Origin: Brucella grignonensis
Lineage (GTDB): Bacteria > Pseudomonadota > Alphaproteobacteria > Rhizobiales > Rhizobiaceae
Length of the DNA: 64,000 nt
Assembly (NCBI RefSeq): GCF_002252505.1
Contig: NZ_NNRL01000162.1
Location: 26,073-90,072 of the forward strand
Reading direction: 5' to 3'
Shown: positions 51,916 to 59,889 of the stretch, in pieces
Layout: each line of letters opens with the position of its first letter
Numbering within the stretch: the first letter of the stretch is position 1
The notes under the pieces: model-generated
What the model was told of the DNA's origin: nothing
What the model saw: the letters and a program-made list of their open reading frames with translations, nothing else
Database searches by the model: none
Program-made: the position numbers and the translations under genes

Positions 51916-54006
51916 GTGCAGCAGGCAGCAGCTAAGCCATTAACAAAGCGTGGAATTCTGACAGGCAGCGACTTGGGTCTTGCTGCTGGTATTGTCATTA
52001 TTCTGACTGTGCTTTTCCTGCCTGTGCCAGCGGTGGTGCTGGATATCGGTCTGGCTTTTTCGATCGCCTTCTCCGTTCTTATCCTGATGGTTTCGCTGTG
52101 GATTCAGCGTCCGCTCGACTTCTCGGCTTTTCCAACCGTATTGCTGATCGCAACTATGATGCGCCTGTCTCTCAATATTGCGACGACGCGTGTGATCCTC
52201 ACGCATGGCAATGAAGGCTATCTGGCAGCAGGTCATGTGATCCACGGCTTCTCGCAATTCGTGATGGGTGGCGATTTTGTCATCGGTCTTGTCGTCTTCT
52301 CGATCCTCATCATCGTCAACTTCCTTGTCATCACCAAGGGTGCAACGCGTATTGCGGAAGTGGGTGCACGCTTCACGCTCGATGCTATTCCCGGCAAACA
52401 GATGGCAATCGATGCCGACCTTTCTTCCGGTCTGATCGATGAGAAGCAGGCGCAGCATCGTCGTCGTGAACTGGAAGAGGAAAGCTCGTTCTTCGGTTCG
52501 ATGGATGGTGCTTCGAAATTCGTACGCGGTGATGCGATTGCTGGTTTGATCATCACAGCGGTCAATGTGTTCGGTGGCATCATCATTGGCGTAACCCGCC
52601 ATGGCATGGATATCTCGCAGGCAGCCGACGTGTTCACCAAACTCTCCGTTGGTGACGGTCTGGTTACGCAAATTCCGGCGCTGATCGTCTCGCTTGCAGC
52701 CGGCCTTCTCGTTTCCAAGGGCGGCACGCGCGGCTCGGCCGATCAGGCGATTTTCGGACAGCTCGGCGCTTATCCAAAAGCCCTTCTGATTGCATCATTC
52801 CTGCTGTTTGTGCTGGGTATCATGCCTGGATTACCAGCATTTCCGTTCTTCCTGTTGGGCGGCGCCATGGCGTTTGTCGGTATTGCCGTGCCGCGTCGTC
52901 AGGCCCGCCAGCGCGAGGCTGAAGCAGCAGAAGAACAGTCCAAGCAGCGAGATATGGAAGAACAGGAGCGCAATTCCGTCAAGGCTTCGCTGGAAACCAC
53001 ACAGATCGAGCTTTGCCTTGGTAAGCAGCTCTCCGCTCGCCTCATTGCATCGCAGCAGGAGTTGGCACATCGCGTTGCCAAGATGCGTAAGAAGTTTGCG
53101 CAGGAATACGGTTTCGTTATCCCTGAGATCAAGGTAACGGACGATATTTCGCTCCCACCAAAGAGCTATCGTATCAAGATCCACGGTACTGCGGTTGCGA
53201 GCCATGAATTGCGGGTTGGTGAAATTCTCGTCGTGTTGGGCGAACGACCGATCCCGTCTATTCCCGGTGAAGAAGTGCGCGAGCCAGCCTTTGGGATGCG
53301 TGCCTATTCTGTGCCGGAAACATTTACGTCCGATCTGCGTCGCGATGGCTATATGACCGTCGATAATCTGTCTGTGCTTCTCACACATTTAAGCGAGATT
53401 GTGCGTAACAATCTGGCACAGCTTCTATCCTATAAAGACATGCGGATTCTGCTTGATCGCCTCGGGCCGGAATATCGCAAGCTTCTTGAAGATATCTGCC
53501 CGGCAAATATATCCTATTCAGGGCTGCAGGCTGTTTTGAAGCTGCTACTTGCGGAGCGCGTTTCAATCCGCAACCTGCATTTGATCCTTGAATCGATTGC
53601 AGAGATTGCTCCTCTCGTCCGCCGCCCTGAAATGATTGTCGAGCATGTTCGCATGCGTATGGCGCAACAGATCTGCGGCGATCTGTCGGATAATGGTGTG
53701 CTCAATGTTCTGCGCCTTGGCAACCGCTGGGATCTGGTCTTCCATCAGAGCCTCAAGCGAGACAATAAGGGCGAAATCGTCGAGTTCGACATCGATCCGC
53801 GCCAGCTTGAGCAGTTTGGTACCGAAGCCACGGCAGCCATACGCAAGCATTTTGATAGCGGTGAGCGGTTTGTACTGGTTTCATCTCCTGAAGCACGTCC
53901 ATATATCCGCATGATTATCGAACGGCTTTTCGCAACCTTGCCGGTCCTGTCGCATGTCGAGATCGCACGCGGTGTCGAAGTGAAATCGCTCGGCGCGATT
54001 TCCTGA
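51916..54006 (+). CDS. flhA: Flagellar export gate protein FlhA
   Basis: 696 residues from GTG 51916 (GGAGA upstream). Eight membrane segments in the first 320 residues include the FHIPEP signatures [17 protein letters not shown] and [20 protein letters not shown] with [20 protein letters not shown]. The large cytosolic domain, which forms the nonameric docking ring, follows. It is the substrate-chaperone receptor of the export gate. Confidence 0.96.
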   Translation: MQQAAAKPLTKRGILTGSDLGLAAGIVIILTVLFLPVPAVVLDIGLAFSIAFSVLILMVSLWIQRPLDFSAFPTVLLIATMMRLSLNIATTRVILTHGNEGYLAAGHVIHGFSQFVMGGDFVIGLVVFSILIIVNFLVITKGATRIAEVGARFTLDAIPGKQMAIDADLSSGLIDEKQAQHRRRELEEESSFFGSMDGASKFVRGDAIAGLIITAVNVFGGIIIGVTRHGMDISQAADVFTKLSVGDGLVTQIPALIVSLAAGLLVSKGGTRGSADQAIFGQLGAYPKALLIASFLLFVLGIMPGLPAFPFFLLGGAMAFVGIAVPRRQARQREAEAAEEQSKQRDMEEQERNSVKASLETTQIELCLGKQLSARLIASQQELAHRVAKMRKKFAQEYGFVIPEIKVTDDISLPPKSYRIKIHGTAVASHELRVGEILVVLGERPIPSIPGEEVREPAFGMRAYSVPETFTSDLRRDGYMTVDNLSVLLTHLSEIVRNNLAQLLSYKDMRILLDRLGPEYRKLLEDICPANISYSGLQAVLKLLLAERVSIRNLHLILESIAEIAPLVRRPEMIVEHVRMRMAQQICGDLSDNGVLNVLRLGNRWDLVFHQSLKRDNKGEIVEFDIDPRQLEQFGTEATAAIRKHFDSGERFVLVSSPEARPYIRMIIERLFATLPVLSHVEIARGVEVKSLGAIS

Positions 54007-54021
54007 CGGGGAGGAAGCCCG

Positions 54022-54789
54022 TTGCCGATCACGCAACTGCCGATCAATGAACTTGTCTTCGCGGCCATGCTTGCATTCTGCCGCGTTGGGGCATGTTTGA
54101 TGCTGATGCCGGGCATATCGAGCGGGCGGATACCGCTGCAGGTGCGGTTGTTCATCGCGCTCGCCTGCTCATTCGCTGTTCTGCCATTGGTGATTGCGAC
54201 CATTACACCCAGCCTTGAGGGCAGTCATCCGTTGGCGATGTTTCGCCTGATGCTGAGCGAGATGTTCATCGGCGCGGTGATTGGGATTCTGGCACATATT
54301 TATTTCTGGGCTCTGCAATTCATGGCCAATATGATGGCGATGGCAGTGGGCTATTCCGGTACGCCAGCGGACGCGATTACTGAACCTGAACCGCAAGCAA
54401 CGCTCGCAACTATTGTCACCTTCAGCGCGCTGTTTCTGTTTTTCGTGACGGATATGCATCTGGAGATTTTGCGGGCGCTGCTGAATTCCTACACCGCGAT
54501 ACCCGTTGAAGGGCATTTCAGACCTGATGCGGCAATGATCGATATCAGCGACGCTCTTTCGGGGGCATTTCTGGCAACCTTGCGTATCGCAGCGCCATTT
54601 ATCGTCTTTGCGATTCTGGTCAATTTCGCCATTGGGCTGATCAACAAGCTGACACCGACGATTCCAATCTATTTTGTGTCGATGCCTTTTGTGCTCGGTG
54701 GCGGATTGCTGGTCGTCTATTTCATTTTGCCGGAACTGCTGCGTTTCTTTGTCGGCGAAACGTCAACGCAGATGCGCAATCTGTTCTGA
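54022..54789 (+). CDS. fliR: Flagellar export gate protein FliR
   Basis: 255 residues with six or seven membrane segments. Runs seen: FCRVGACLMLMPGISSGRIP, LMLSEMFIGAVIGILAHIYF, and the C-terminal MPFVLGGGLLVVYFILPELL. The start is TTG 54022 with GGAGG upstream. Follows flhA after 15 bp. Confidence 0.94.
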   Translation: MPITQLPINELVFAAMLAFCRVGACLMLMPGISSGRIPLQVRLFIALACSFAVLPLVIATITPSLEGSHPLAMFRLMLSEMFIGAVIGILAHIYFWALQFMANMMAMAVGYSGTPADAITEPEPQATLATIVTFSALFLFFVTDMHLEILRALLNSYTAIPVEGHFRPDAAMIDISDALSGAFLATLRIAAPFIVFAILVNFAIGLINKLTPTIPIYFVSMPFVLGGGLLVVYFILPELLRFFVGETSTQMRNLF

Positions 54790-54796
54790 GGATTTC

Positions 54797-55189
54797 ATGG
54801 CTCAAACCAATGCCCGTAATCTCAAAAAGCTGATTGCATTGCAAAAGCTGGGCGCTGCTCGCCTTGAAGCATCTCTTGCGGTGACGAATAATCGCAAGGC
54901 AGTGCTCGAAGAAGAGCGGGAAGCGCTGATCGCTATGCAGGATCGGCGTTACGATGATGAATCATTCACAGTCGATCCCGCACTGCTTATCAAACGTCTT
55001 GGAAGCAATGCGTCAGAAAGCGAACGCATTGAACAGCAGCTCGAATCACAGCGTAGCGACCTCCTGAAAGAACAGCGTCGGGTAGAGCTTCTTGAAGGCC
55101 GGCTAGACACGGTACGAAGTGATGCCGAAAGACGAGAACTCGCAAGCCTCATTGAAGAGTTTATCAGTCGGAAAACATCAACAGCGTAA
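54797..55189 (+). CDS. Putative FliJ-like coiled-coil protein
   Basis: 130 residues from ATG 54797 (GAGG upstream), almost entirely helical and charged with heptad repeats: NLKKLIALQKLGAARLEASL, LLIKRLGSNASESERIEQQL, SQRSDLLKEQRRVELLEGRL. Length, composition and place in an export-gate operon (flhA-fliR) fit FliJ, the central stalk of the FliI ring, which has no other candidate in the window. No membrane segment or signal. The identity is inferred from shape and position only. Confidence 0.72.
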   Translation: MAQTNARNLKKLIALQKLGAARLEASLAVTNNRKAVLEEEREALIAMQDRRYDDESFTVDPALLIKRLGSNASESERIEQQLESQRSDLLKEQRRVELLEGRLDTVRSDAERRELASLIEEFISRKTSTA

Positions 55190-55374
55190 TGGGTGGCCTC
55201 GCGGATGCCGAAAGTTAATATTCAATTATAACAATAACCTGACGGAAATCCGATAAATTTTCCGCATCGCGTTGACCCTGGGCTTGTCATAAAACCGAAG
55301 CTGATTCGTACCGCAAGCTTCAGTCAAGTTTGGCAAACTATGGTGCAATCAAGAGATGAAGAAGGACGAATTGT
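55190..55374. promoter_or_regulatory. Promoter region of the flgJ-like gene
   Basis: 185 bp, AT-rich near 55215-55260. Holds the CGCAAGCTT motif at 55312-55320. Confidence 0.45.
55312..55320 (+). promoter_or_regulatory. Candidate flagellar control motif upstream of the flgJ-like gene
   Basis: Exact CGCAAGCTT in CGTACCGCAAGCTTCAGTCA, 54 nt upstream of the ATG. Confidence 0.55.
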
Positions 55375-55956
55375 ATGGCGATCAATCCGCCGTCAGATCT
55401 GGTGATGGACGTGGCGCGGGCAGCCGATCCGCAAGCTTATCGCCTGGCGGCTGAACGCCTGAAGTCGATATCGGCCGGCACAGGCCCGATGGGGACTGAT
55501 GCGGATAAGGGTTTGCCAGAGAATTTTGTGAGCTTCTCTGAAAGTCTGGGTTCAGGGGTCAGGATCAATCCCGAAAGCCAGAATGCGACCAATCCGGCCT
55601 ATCGAAAGTTTGAAGCTTTCATGCTGCAATCTTTCGTCCAGTCGATGTTTACCAGCGATACGACGGCCACTTTTGGCAAGGGTATTGCAGGTGAGTATTG
55701 GAAATCGATGATGGCTGAGGCCATGGCCAATAAAATGGCAGATACGGGCGGCGTGGGCATCGCCCGTATGCTTGAAGCGCAAGCAGCGATAAAGCAGCGA
55801 GCGGAGAATTCGGCAACGTTGGCTTTGGGAGACGTCGTTAACGATCTGGGACAGGGAATGAGCAAGGAGACGGTGTCGAAGGATATCGTTCACGGATTTG
55901 AACGCCAGCTCATTCAGAAGCAACTGGAAAACAATGAAAACGGAGAACGTGCTTAA
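55375..55956 (+). CDS. flgJ: Rod-binding protein, FlgJ N-terminal type
   Basis: 193 residues with the rod-binding domain of FlgJ (KFEAFMLQSFVQSMFTSDTT, then GIAGEYWKSMMAEAMANKMA, ending GGVGIARML) at about 80-145. It lacks the C-terminal muramidase of enteric FlgJ (about 313 residues). It should act as the rod cap, with the peptidoglycan cut made by the separate enzyme at 44473 (inference). Confidence 0.88.
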   Translation: MAINPPSDLVMDVARAADPQAYRLAAERLKSISAGTGPMGTDADKGLPENFVSFSESLGSGVRINPESQNATNPAYRKFEAFMLQSFVQSMFTSDTTATFGKGIAGEYWKSMMAEAMANKMADTGGVGIARMLEAQAAIKQRAENSATLALGDVVNDLGQGMSKETVSKDIVHGFERQLIQKQLENNENGERA

Positions 55957-55964
55957 AGTTGATC

Positions 55965-56014
55965 CAGAGCATTTCCCACAAAACTGCCCAACGGTTTTGC
56001 TGAGGATAATGCAA
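55965..56014 (-). repeat. Partial, decayed copy of the 105-bp repeat
   Basis: On the minus strand it reads GCATTATCC, then CAGCAAAACCG, then GGGAAATGCTCT, matching the right block of the copies at 1076, 2078 and 7469 with several changes. The left hairpin is missing. Confidence 0.65.
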
Positions 56015-56120
56015 TGGACCAAAGATCGAGCGGTTAAGCCGAAGAAGCTTTTGCCGAATTCGATCTAACCAGCGATTGAGAGTGCGATCCGCTTATACAT
56101 ACAATTGAGGAAACCCTAAC

Positions 56121-56576
56121 ATGACTGACACAAGCTCCGAAATCAGCTTGCTCCCGCAAGCGCCGGAAGCAGCATTGGATGTCGATCCGGTACAGGAGCT
56201 GGAGCAGCAGCCAGTACTCAAGCCGGTTGTGCGCGCTATTCAGCGTCTTGAGGATGTCATTGATACGGAAACCCGTCTTTTGCTTGAAGGTGGACATCCC
56301 GATCTTGCTGACATCAATTCACGCAAGAGCCGCGGCTTATATGACTTCAACAAGGCAATCAAAAAGGCTGCAAGCCTTGCCGAACCTGCCACGATGAAGG
56401 GATTACAGCCGCTGCTTGATAGCCTCAAGCAGAAGCTGGAGAAGAATTGTGAAGCCCTGCAATTGCACCTGCGTGCGGTCGGTGAACTCGCTGATCTTAT
56501 CCGTGGCGCGCTGGAGACGCAGGACGCAGACGGCACCTACAGCATGCAGAGCGCGAGGCTCGGTCACGCCCGATGA
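56121..56576 (+). CDS. FlgN-like putative flagellar export chaperone
   Basis: 151 residues, soluble, helical. The segment IQRLEDVIDTETRLLLEGGH with ADINSRKSRGLYDFNKAIKK resembles the FlgN pattern in which a Glu-rich helix is followed by L-x-x-K/R-K turns. A second long helix follows (LDSLKQKLEKNCEALQLHLR). FlgN is the chaperone of FlgK and FlgL, both of which are encoded here. The family call is tentative. Overlaps the next gene by 4 bp. Confidence 0.7.
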   Translation: MTDTSSEISLLPQAPEAALDVDPVQELEQQPVLKPVVRAIQRLEDVIDTETRLLLEGGHPDLADINSRKSRGLYDFNKAIKKAASLAEPATMKGLQPLLDSLKQKLEKNCEALQLHLRAVGELADLIRGALETQDADGTYSMQSARLGHAR

Positions 56577-57097
56577 TCCGCATATTTGCAATCGGCCTTT
56601 GGATATGCGCGGTGGCTCTCGGATCGCTGTTCTTGGCCGTGCGCCAGAACGATGCGCCTTCGGGCGAAGTGCAAGCGAATGCAGGTGCATTTGGTGGGCT
56701 CGATTACGTCAAGACTGACGTGATAAGTGTGCCGATTATCTCCAATGGCAGCGTTGCGGGTTATGTTGTGGCTCAGCTGGTCTACACGGTCGATTCGAAT
56801 ATTCGCAAGAAGCTCACTGTGCCGCTTGAATACTTCATCAGCGACGAGATTTTTCGCAAATTCTACGGCAGCTATTCGGATACGAAGGCAATTGAGAAAG
56901 TGAACTTCGAGGCCGTACGTGCGTCGGTTATCACCGATTTGAATGCGCGCTTCCCAGAGCCGGTGATCAAGGATCTGTTGGTCGAACAGTTCAATTACAT
57001 TTCTGCGAACGAGATTCGCTCCATGAATATGCGTGGTGGTGCTTCACCGGAAAGCGCAAGCAAACAAGCGGCAGCCGAATCATCTCACAGTGAGTAA
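56573..57097 (+). CDS. Single-pass periplasmic protein, possibly FliL-related
   Basis: 174 residues: one N-terminal hydrophobic helix (IFAIGLWICAVALGSLFLAV; anchor or signal) and a periplasmic domain. The strand-rich VIVAQL-type segment (VAGYVVAQLVYTVDSNIRKK), a long helix and the final VIKDLLVEQFNYISANEIR resemble the order of FliL, though similarity is weak. It is coupled to the FlgN-like gene and overlaps the convergent PilZ gene by 13 bp. Function not established. Confidence 0.65.
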   Translation: MIRIFAIGLWICAVALGSLFLAVRQNDAPSGEVQANAGAFGGLDYVKTDVISVPIISNGSVAGYVVAQLVYTVDSNIRKKLTVPLEYFISDEIFRKFYGSYSDTKAIEKVNFEAVRASVITDLNARFPEPVIKDLLVEQFNYISANEIRSMNMRGGASPESASKQAAAESSHSE

Positions 57098-57420
57098 TAT
57101 TTTCCTGCCAGCTGGCTCAAACGTTCTTCATCAAGCGTGGGTATGGAAGGGTCTGTGATAAACTGGACGCCGATCTCCCGCTTTTCGCGCCACATGATTT
57201 GAGCCAGAAGCGCCCTTGCATAGTAGTCGTCAAATAGCCAGAAGCGTTCGGGAAGGCTGGGAACGTCAGTTATCCTTAGTCTCGCGCCATGCGAGGCAAT
57301 ATCGCTGAACTGACACTCGATGATGAAGCGCCCGTCAAGATCTATAATCTTACCTGATCGCAGCCGCGTGCGCTGTCGCTCTTCCCTACGTCGCTCGTGA
57401 GATGGCTTGTTGCGCACCAT
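57085..57420 (-). CDS. PilZ-domain protein, candidate c-di-GMP effector
   Basis: 111 residues, a single PilZ domain. The N-terminal Arg-rich motif (RRREERQRTRL) contains RxxxR and is followed by FSDIASHGARLRI, in which the canonical (D/N)xSxxG has Ala at the Ser position. PilZ proteins bind c-di-GMP and often act as flagellar brakes. Its place at the edge of the flagellar cluster supports a motility link; binding is uncertain because of the substitution. Read opposite to the flagellar genes. Confidence 0.82.
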   Translation of the reverse strand: MVRNKPSHERRREERQRTRLRSGKIIDLDGRFIIECQFSDIASHGARLRITDVPSLPERFWLFDDYYARALLAQIMWREKREIGVQFITDPSIPTLDEERLSQLAGKYYSL

Positions 57421-57490
57421 AAAATTCTGCCTGCTGTTCCCCTTGAAGGAAAAATATAGCAGGCATCACTTTAGTAAGCGTTACCTAACT

Positions 57491-57922
57491 TCAGTGCTCA
57501 CCGCATTTTTCACAGCGACCACGCAATTCCAAAGTTGTCTTGCGCGATTTAAACCCACTTTGAACGCTCCACGCGCTGACGAGATTTTCGATGGCCGGAT
57601 CGGAAAATTCTGTCACCTGTCCGCATTGTTCGCAGATGGCAAAAGCAATAAGGCCATGCTGGTGGCATTGCGGATGAGCGCAGGCAACGAAAGCATTGAG
57701 GCTTTCGAGACGGTGCACCATCCCGTAATCAAGCAGCTTTTCCAAAGCACGATAAACCTGCAACGGAGCGCGAAAGCCATCATCGCGGAGCTGGTCGAGA
57801 ATCGTATAGGCGCTTAGTGGCCCATCCGCCTTGGACAACACATCGAAAACCAGTGTCTGATTGCGGGTCAGGTCATGCGATGGGTGATTATGCGCGTGAT
57901 GATGGTCGTGGTGATTGCTCAT
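57491..57922 (-). CDS. zur: Zinc uptake regulator Zur (Fur family)
   Basis: 143 residues. A His-rich N-terminus (NHHDHHHAHNHPSHD) precedes the winged helix (NQTLVFDVLSKADGPLSAYT, then APLQVYRALEKLLDYGMVHR). The dimer domain has CQ/CxxC zinc sites (CEQCGQ, CEKCGEH). In the znuCB-zur leftward operon, overlapping znuB by 4 bp. With Zn it should repress znuA, znuCB and the COG0523 gene through the boxes at 59791, 59813 and 61075. Confidence 0.94.
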   Translation of the reverse strand: MSNHHDHHHAHNHPSHDLTRNQTLVFDVLSKADGPLSAYTILDQLRDDGFRAPLQVYRALEKLLDYGMVHRLESLNAFVACAHPQCHQHGLIAFAICEQCGQVTEFSDPAIENLVSAWSVQSGFKSRKTTLELRGRCEKCGEH

Positions 57923-58737
57923 TGTCCAGCGGTCCGTTTCGGTGAAGCCTCTCTCCTATTTAATGGCAGGAGGCTTAAAATGAAAATAGCCAGTGCGGCA
58001 ACGACGATTGATGGGCCCGATGGCGTGTCGAATTCAACAGAACCGTAAAGCCCGCCGATAACGCCAACTGCCCCGATGATGGAAGCCATGACGGCCATTT
58101 GCTCAGGCGTTGAAGCAAACCGACGGGCTGTCGCAGCAGGAATAATCAGAAGTGACGTTATCAGCAAAATACCGACGATCTTCATCGAAATGGCGATAAC
58201 AATTGCCAGCAGCAGCATGAAGATGATGCGCGATAAGGCAGGATTCAAGCCTTCGGCCCGTGCTATATCTTCGCTGACGGTTGCTGCAAGCAGTGGGCGC
58301 CACAACCATGCAAGCACGGCGAGCACCAGAATTCCGCCGCCATAGATAAAAGCGATGTCGAGACGCGAAACTGCGAGCAGATCGCCAAACAGGAATGACA
58401 GCAGGTCGACACGCACCCATGTCATAAAGGCGACGATGACCAGTCCCAGCGATAATGTCGCGTGTGAAAGAATGCCCAACAGCGAATCCGCAGAAAGCGA
58501 ATGTCTTTTTTGCAGCAGCAAAAGGATGGCTGAAATGGCAACGGCTACGGCAAAAACACCAATCATCAGATTGATATCAAGGATCAGTGCCAGTGCGACG
58601 CCCAGCAATGCCGAATGCGCCATGGTGTCACCAAAATAGGCCATCCGCCGCCATACGATGAAGCAGCCAAGGGGGCCCGTGGTCAGTGCCAGGCCTATCC
58701 CGGCAATCAAAGCGCGGGTGAAAAAATCGTCAAACAT
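57919..58737 (-). CDS. znuB: Zinc ABC transporter permease ZnuB
   Basis: 272 residues from ATG 58737 (MFDDFFTRALIAG), which overlaps znuC by 8 bp; the frame extends 18 codons into znuC and is not used. Eight or nine membrane segments with CFIVWRRMAYFGDTMAHSAL and LLGVALALILDINLMIG typical of ABC-3 permeases. Confidence 0.95.
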   Translation of the reverse strand: MFDDFFTRALIAGIGLALTTGPLGCFIVWRRMAYFGDTMAHSALLGVALALILDINLMIGVFAVAVAISAILLLLQKRHSLSADSLLGILSHATLSLGLVIVAFMTWVRVDLLSFLFGDLLAVSRLDIAFIYGGGILVLAVLAWLWRPLLAATVSEDIARAEGLNPALSRIIFMLLLAIVIAISMKIVGILLITSLLIIPAATARRFASTPEQMAVMASIIGAVGVIGGLYGSVEFDTPSGPSIVVAALAIFILSLLPLNRREASPKRTAGQ

Positions 58738-59611
58738 GGGGTTTGCCTTCCTCATGATGGTGATGATGTTCACCATCATGGTGATGGCCATCTTCGGCGT
58801 GGCAGTGATCTGTCACCGTGCCATCGGCGTGCAAGACGCGGCCGTCAGGCAGATGGGTGTGATCGTGATGATGCTCATAAACGGCGAGAGGACCAACGGC
58901 GAGAGGATCGGCGGCGCGGCTCCCGAACAAGCGCAAATATTCCGGACTGGCGGTTACATCGCGCGGCGTTCCGCTGCAGCAGACATGACCATTGAGGCAG
59001 ATGACGCGGTCGGTTGCCGCCATAACAAGATGCAGATCGTGGGAGATCAGCAATACACCGCAGCCTGTGTCATCACGTAATTTGGCAATCAGCTCATAAA
59101 GGGCTGCTTCGCCGGAAAAATCGACGCCCTGTACCGGCTCATCTAGCACCATGATATCGGGCTTGCGTGCGAGTGCACGGGCCATCAATGCTCGCTGAAA
59201 CTCGCCACCCGACAGATTGGTAATCTCTGCTTTGAGAAGATGTGTGATTCCGACGGCATCCAGCGCACGCACAATATCCGCTTTGGGTAGGGGCCCGGTC
59301 AGTGTCATCAAGCGCTCGACAGAAAGCGGCATGGTCCGGTCAATATTGATCTTCTGCGGGACATATCCGATCCGCAGACCTTTTATATGATAGACCTCGC
59401 CCTCATCGGGCTTGAGAATATGCAGCGCCATTTTGGCTGTGGTGCTTTTACCCGCACCGTTGGGGCCGATAAGTGTGACGATCTCACCGCGATGGATCGT
59501 CAGGTCAACATTGCGCACAAGCCATCGCCCGTCGCGATAAACGCCGGCACCTTTCAGATCGATCAATGGTTCCCGCTTTGAATGTGCGGGGAGGGCGGTT
59601 TTACGGGCCAT
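58730..59611 (-). CDS. znuC: Zinc ABC transporter ATP-binding protein ZnuC
   Basis: 293 residues. Walker A GPNGAGKSTTAK near residue 51, signature LSGGEFQRALMARAL, Walker B IMVLDEPVQGVD and the switch His (LLISHDLH). The C-terminal 50 residues are His/Asp rich (HHDHTHLPDGRVLHADG, ending in a run of His), which may bind Zn. Confidence 0.95.
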   Translation of the reverse strand: MARKTALPAHSKREPLIDLKGAGVYRDGRWLVRNVDLTIHRGEIVTLIGPNGAGKSTTAKMALHILKPDEGEVYHIKGLRIGYVPQKINIDRTMPLSVERLMTLTGPLPKADIVRALDAVGITHLLKAEITNLSGGEFQRALMARALARKPDIMVLDEPVQGVDFSGEAALYELIAKLRDDTGCGVLLISHDLHLVMAATDRVICLNGHVCCSGTPRDVTASPEYLRLFGSRAADPLAVGPLAVYEHHHDHTHLPDGRVLHADGTVTDHCHAEDGHHHDGEHHHHHEEGKPHV

Positions 59612-59637
59612 ATAAAATGAGCTTTCGCTGCCTTTAT

Positions 59638-59679
59638 GAGAGCATCAGCGCTTTGTCTTGAGGGACAAACGGCGCTCTC
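59638..59679. repeat. Palindromic repeat upstream of znuC
   Basis: GAGAGC (59638) with GCTCTC (59674) as outer arms, TTTGTC (59652) with GACAAA (59664) as inner arms. Similar in layout to the element at 50141. Lies in the divergent znuC-znuA region. Confidence 0.6.
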
Positions 59680-59790
59680 GAAATTCTTGTCTCAAGATGT
59701 GTGAACGATATGCCGATTCGTGTTCATTTGCGTTGCCCGGTTAAGCACTGTGAACAATTCTCCAAAAAGAGGTTGTGTCTCCTTATCGCA

Positions 59791-59809
59791 GACGTTATAG
59801 CATAACGCA
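59791..59809. promoter_or_regulatory. Candidate Zur box 1 (znuC/znuA region)
   Basis: GACGTTATAGCATAACGCA: 8-3-8 layout with perfect inner arms CGTTAT / ATAACG. Lies on the znuC side of box 2. Confidence 0.65.
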
Positions 59810-59812
59810 AAT

Positions 59813-59831
59813 GATGTAATATAATAACATA
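59813..59831. promoter_or_regulatory. Candidate Zur box 2 (znuA promoter)
   Basis: GATGTAATATAATAACATA: 8-3-8 layout, sharing ATGTAAT-N3-ATAACAT with the box at 61075. Its centre is 22 bp from that of box 1, about two helical turns. Confidence 0.75.
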
Positions 59832-59889
59832 TCACTTGTATATGTTGTTCGCTTTTGCTGACGTTCAAGAGAGAGCCCGAGAAAATATC

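Noticed and set aside
51940..52671. 243-codon open frame on the minus strand inside flhA
   Set aside because: Shadow frame; very charged antisense of membrane-helix codons.
53476..53484. CGCAAGCTT inside flhA (and an inverted copy near 35077 inside motE)
   Set aside because: They lie within coding sequence far from any start codon, so they are treated as chance matches and counted against the motif's specificity.
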